This document shows, in pieces, positions 60,547 through 64,000 of a stretch of 64,000 nt of DNA. The notes beneath the pieces are model-generated. The model was not told the DNA's origin, did not search any database, and was given only the letters and a program-made list of their open reading frames with translations. How positions within the stretch are numbered: position 1 is the first letter of the stretch; each line of letters begins with the position of its first letter. Both the position numbers and the translations under genes were made by a program. This DNA comes from Guyanagaster necrorhizus (lineage: Eukaryota > Basidiomycota > Agaricomycetes > Agaricales > Physalacriaceae): assembly GCF_019112545.1 (NCBI RefSeq), contig NW_025064904.1, forward strand, positions 434,001 through 498,000. The letters run 5' to 3'.

Positions 60547-62757
60547 TCAACTCAAACGCACTGATTTGACAACCTTCGAAATGCCCGATCTCTCGCCATC
60601 ATACCGATCAGAAGCACCACCCTTGTAGACAGCCTTTTGGGATGCGATTTTCTTCTTCGCCTTGTCGAACTTCTGCCGCTTCTTGACTCGTGGGTTACGC
60701 ACGCTCTTTGGACGATGAGGAGTAAGGCCCTTGTTCTTAAGAATGGCACGCGTGAGTGACCGCGGCCCCGTTGCTTCTTCTTCGTCATAATCGATACTGA
60801 AGAAATGAAATTTTAGCAAAATGGATTTGGCGTAAAAAATCACTGCATACCGAGCCGTTCGTGCCTCGTGCGAGGCTTTCCTTTTCTCCTTTTTATCTTG
60901 GGCTTGTTTCTTTACCAGTTCATAGTAACCATCGGCATCCTCTGCTTCTGGCTCGTCAACGTCCATATCCATAGCACGCTTAGGCTCTGGATCGATGCCG
61001 TCCAGATCCTCTCCACCTTGCTTCGAAAGTCTCGCTTGAGCCTCCTCAACCGTCCGCTTTTCCTTCTCCTTCTTACGCTCGCGATAAGGAATATCGTCGT
61101 CCCCTCCAAGCGTATTGCTTCTCGCACTCTTCCTCCGCGAGCTTGTGCTCTCAATCTTGGAGGTGTGGAACCGCAAACTCTTCCTATGCGCGCTTTTGTC
61201 GGCAGCATCTACATGTTGTAATGCAGTCACTTCACCGAATGCATCAATCTCATCGACGTGCTGTTTGGATGAAGAGGTCTGAGTTGAAGTAAACTCGGGC
61301 TCGACAAGATCAAATACAGGGTCGTCATCCTGAAGGGACATGGATTTCGTCGTTTTCCGTTTTTTCTTGGGACGAGATCCGCTTTCCGATGACAAAGCTG
61401 GCACTTGTAACGGTTTGATCGTTAGAGGAGGAAGATCTGTAGAATGGTCTAAATTTGCCTCCATCAAGAGTTCCGCCAACTCGCTGTCCAGCTGAGGGTG
61501 CCGGCCCCGTCTCCATGACTTTTCAGCATCTAGCATGATATCGTCGTCCAGGTCGTCTAAATCGGAATCACTTTCGAGATCGGCGTCGTCGAAGTCAAGG
61601 TCTTCAAGCGTGATGAGGGATTGTTTTAACGTCAATAGACGTGACATCATCGGATGGGTCTTGAGCAATTCTGGGTGTCGAGCGTATTTTTCCTTCGCTC
61701 GTAAGTGAATGTAGAATGCGAGTGTGCTGGCGTAGGTCAAAAGGACCTCTGTTTTGCGATCAGAGAGGTAGAGACGACATATAGAAGCTCTTACGATAAT
61801 GGAGATGCAACATTCCAAGACTCAGCGCGTCAGGCGTCTTACTTTCGGTCCTGGTGTCAAATTTAATGTGCCGAAGGCGCAGGCATAAGAAACCTTCCTC
61901 ACCGAGTAATCTTCTCTTTAGTTTTGATAAGGTTTTGGGCCGTATCTGTCCAGTCTCGGGCAAGAGCAAGACTCTCTGGGTCTGTGCGCTCAAAGTGCCG
62001 GATGAGTGAGGCATTGTTTAAAGGCAATTGCTGTACCGCCGGAGGTCGCGGTTCAGCTAGTGCACTAAAAGTCGCATGAGCACGAGGATGATGGGAACAG
62101 AAAGTTGACGGACTCATTATTCTCCGCATCCTTTGTCAAGTCTATCGGGTCGTTCAGCCCAAAGTCATCGTCGGTCATGTCCTGGCGCATCTTCGCCTGT
62201 AAGCGCCTGGCCTCCTGCTCTTCTAGTTCGTTTCCTTCCTCATCATCGGATTCCAGCTGGGCAGCATTGGAAGAATAGTACGCGGATTTTGATCTTCCCC
62301 ACGACTCTTCCTCTTCGGACTCTTCAGATTCAGAGGATTCAGAGGATAGCATTTTTCCTTTCCCTTTGGATTTATTTTTCTTTGACTTGACGGCAGTTTT
62401 CGAGTTATGGGTCTCCTTGTAGTCCATACCATCCTCATCCATATCTTCGTCGACATCTATTCCATATTCGTCTTCGTCTTCGTCTGATACTCTGTTCAAA
62501 GCGAAAACTTCGTCGTCCTCGCCATCATCGTCCTCTCCCTCATCACCGGCCATAAGAATTTTATCTCTGGAAGCATGAACTTGGCAAAAATCAGCATTTT
62601 CAATGGCTGAAACACCGAAAGATGCCTCACATTGGTCCTCTTCGTCCATGGGTATGTCCGAGAGTTTGTCCCATTTCTTCATTTTACCGTCTGCGCGATT
62701 CAAGACTTTGGGTTTCCTAGAAGACGGCCCAGGTTTTATTCCCCGTTTTTTACCCAT
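60547..62757 (-). CDS. SAS10: Sas10/Utp3, small-subunit processome protein
   Basis: Nucleolar factor for 18S rRNA maturation. ATG at 62757 (MGKKRGIKPGPSSRKPKVLN), TGA at 60547-60549, about five exons. The N-terminal third is strongly acidic (runs of E/D with SSESSESEESEEEESWG). The second exon enters as ALAEPRPPAVQQLPLNN and contains ERTDPESLALARDWTDTAQN. Then come the Sas10/Utp3/C1D helices: LLTYASTLAFYIHLRAKE, HPMMSRLLTLKQSLITLEDL. The C-terminal Sas10 domain reads RAILKNKGLTPHRPKSVRNP, VKKRQKFDKAKKKIASQKAV and RYDGERSGISKVVKSVRLS, the family's most conserved part. It is divergent from MRPS12 (ATGs about 130 bp apart), so the pair may share a growth-regulated promoter. Confidence 0.92.
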
Positions 62758-62887
62758 CTTGAGACGTGAAGTACAATTTACTGGGTGACTGAAGGCGTGA
62801 AACAACACAAAAGTTTACTTGACCAATATTCGTTTTTAACTATTTGGTCTGGATGCCAGCACCAAATACTGCCGTCTTCCTGCCATC

Positions 62888-63515
62888 ATGACTTCGTTAT
62901 TGCGCGCTCTTGCGCTCAATACCGGGCTACGTGCTGCGGCACTTCTCAGGGAGATACCACCACGATATGTTCAACCCAGTGCCCTCATCATCCTCCAACA
63001 ATGCCGTTCCTTTCACTCGTCACCACCAGCGGCCGCTACTATGAACCAAGCAATGAAGCGGAAAAAGCGACCCGTCCGGCGTACCCAGCTTTCCAAGTCC
63101 CCTCTTTTAGATACTTCCCCTCAGAAAAAGGGTGTATGCACCCAAATCATTATTGCAAAGCCCAAGAAACCCAACTCCGCGAAGCGGAAAGTCGCTCGTG
63201 TGAAGTTGACCAATGGGAACTCGTTGCAGGCGTACATCCAAGGCGAGGGGCACAACTTGCAGGAGCATAGTGTTGTTCTGGTTCGAGGTGGTCGTTCGAA
63301 GGATCTTCCTGGTGTCAAGTGAGCTTCCCTTTCACTGGCGTTGCTTCCTCGTATTGACCCTGCTCCCAGGTACAAGGTCGTCCGTGGCGCGCTAGACTTT
63401 GCCGGTGTACCGGGTCGTATGACGGCGAGAAGTAGATATGGGTATGTCTGTCTGTTATTCTGTTTAATGTCTTGTTTATATTATCATTCTTAGGGCCAAG
63501 AAACCCAAAAAGTAA
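62888..63515 (+). CDS. MRPS12: Mitochondrial small ribosomal subunit protein uS12m
   Basis: Decoding-centre protein of the mitochondrial ribosome. ATG at 62888 ([20 protein letters not shown]) with a long Arg/Ala-rich presequence, then [20 protein letters not shown]. Core S12 sequence follows: [75 protein letters not shown] and RSRYGAKKPKK, stop TAA at 63513-63515. Three exons; introns follow the PGVK and RYG codons. KPNSAKRK and [16 protein letters not shown] are the conserved functional loops, all intact. Confidence 0.95.
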
Positions 63516-64000
63516 TCTTATTACCGTCGAGATTACGTTGAAATATTGCAATGCGTTTTCGTAACATCTAGAAGGTCACCTGATTACTGCGGTTTTTGTG
63601 TGCAAGCGATATCAAGAGAAGGACTTTTCAGTTCTTGTTCTTACTACTGAAGTCGAAGTCCTTCAGATCAATTTGTTCCTCGATGAACCGTATTCCTTAT
63701 CTCCAGATACAGCTCCAATTTTGTCAGACTTTCCAACATTAGAATCACAATCTTTTCAGGCGTATTTCAGCTCTTGTTTAACGTCTAACTCTCATCGCGC
63801 AAAACTGCGAACATGGTTACAAGTCGTCATGATGCATTAAAGTATTACAATTATTGCCGAGTATATTAGCTGCAAGTATGTGGTATGTAACGGTTCCGCT
63901 TTCCGCCATGTCCATCAAGAAGAGGGTATCTGAAAAGAAGCTATAAACATAATTTTGTCAATCCGCCGGTGTCCCTCAGCTTTTCCTCTTTCTCCTTTTG
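63516..64000. other. Window end, downstream of MRPS12
   Basis: No complete gene is seen. On the minus strand the last bases (64000-63941) read open as QKEKEEKLRDTGGLTKLCL and then stop. This could be the end of a minus-strand gene lying beyond the window, but 20 codons are too few to judge. Confidence 0.3.

Overview
The window is nuclear DNA from a filamentous basidiomycete, most likely an agaricomycete. Genes are compact and cut by many introns of about 45-60 bp with GT(A/G)NG donors and CAG/TAG acceptors. The protein families include alternative oxidase, pyruvate decarboxylase, Pet127, a Zn2Cys6 regulator, a CENP-B-like HTH protein and basidiomycete-type Ty3/gypsy Gag. I saw no bacterial operons, CRISPR arrays, rRNA or recognisable tRNA. 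Exon joins were worked out by eye from frame and protein homology.

Layout. 1-6990 is a CpG-depleted, AT-rich block of decayed LTR retrotransposon pieces (two Gag remnants, LTR pieces in both orientations, an AT-rich foldback). 7.3-20.6 kb holds a delta-12 fatty acid desaturase (-), a CK1-type kinase with an altered catalytic loop (-), pyruvate decarboxylase (+), an M3 oligopeptidase (-) and a universal-stress-protein domain protein (-). 21.1-34.4 kb is dense: PET127 (-), ARL8 (+), a very small SCOC/Slo1-like gene (-), RPN13 (+), a tandem pair of related four-TM orphan genes (+), the SUMO ligase MMS21/NSE2 (-) and alternative oxidase (-). 34.4-44.6 kb is gene-poor; its only convincing gene is a CENP-B-like DNA-binding protein (39.3-41.1 kb). 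44.7-47.7 kb holds an eroded F-box-type gene and other coding remnants. 47.8-56.3 kb holds a UPF0390 protein (-), the complex I 40-kDa subunit (+), TOM22 (-), a Zn2Cys6 transcription factor (+) and a Yen1/GEN1-like nuclease (-). 56.5-59.7 kb is an ABCC transporter pseudogene that has lost its first nucleotide-binding domain. 60.27-60.41 kb is a small TA-flanked MITE. The window closes with SAS10/UTP3 (-) and mitochondrial ribosomal protein uS12m (+).

Common themes. Many genes serve mitochondria or respiro-fermentative carbon flow (PDC, AOX, PET127, complex I 40 kDa, TOM22, uS12m, possibly the M3 peptidase). Five head-to-head pairs have start codons under 190 bp apart (PET127/ARL8, SLO1/RPN13, UPF0390/NDUFA9, TOM22/Zn2Cys6, SAS10/MRPS12). 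The least-described items are the tandem four-TM family at 28.7-31.0 kb, the kinase with a duplicated C-terminal motif, the ARL8-SCOC neighbourhood and the MITE.
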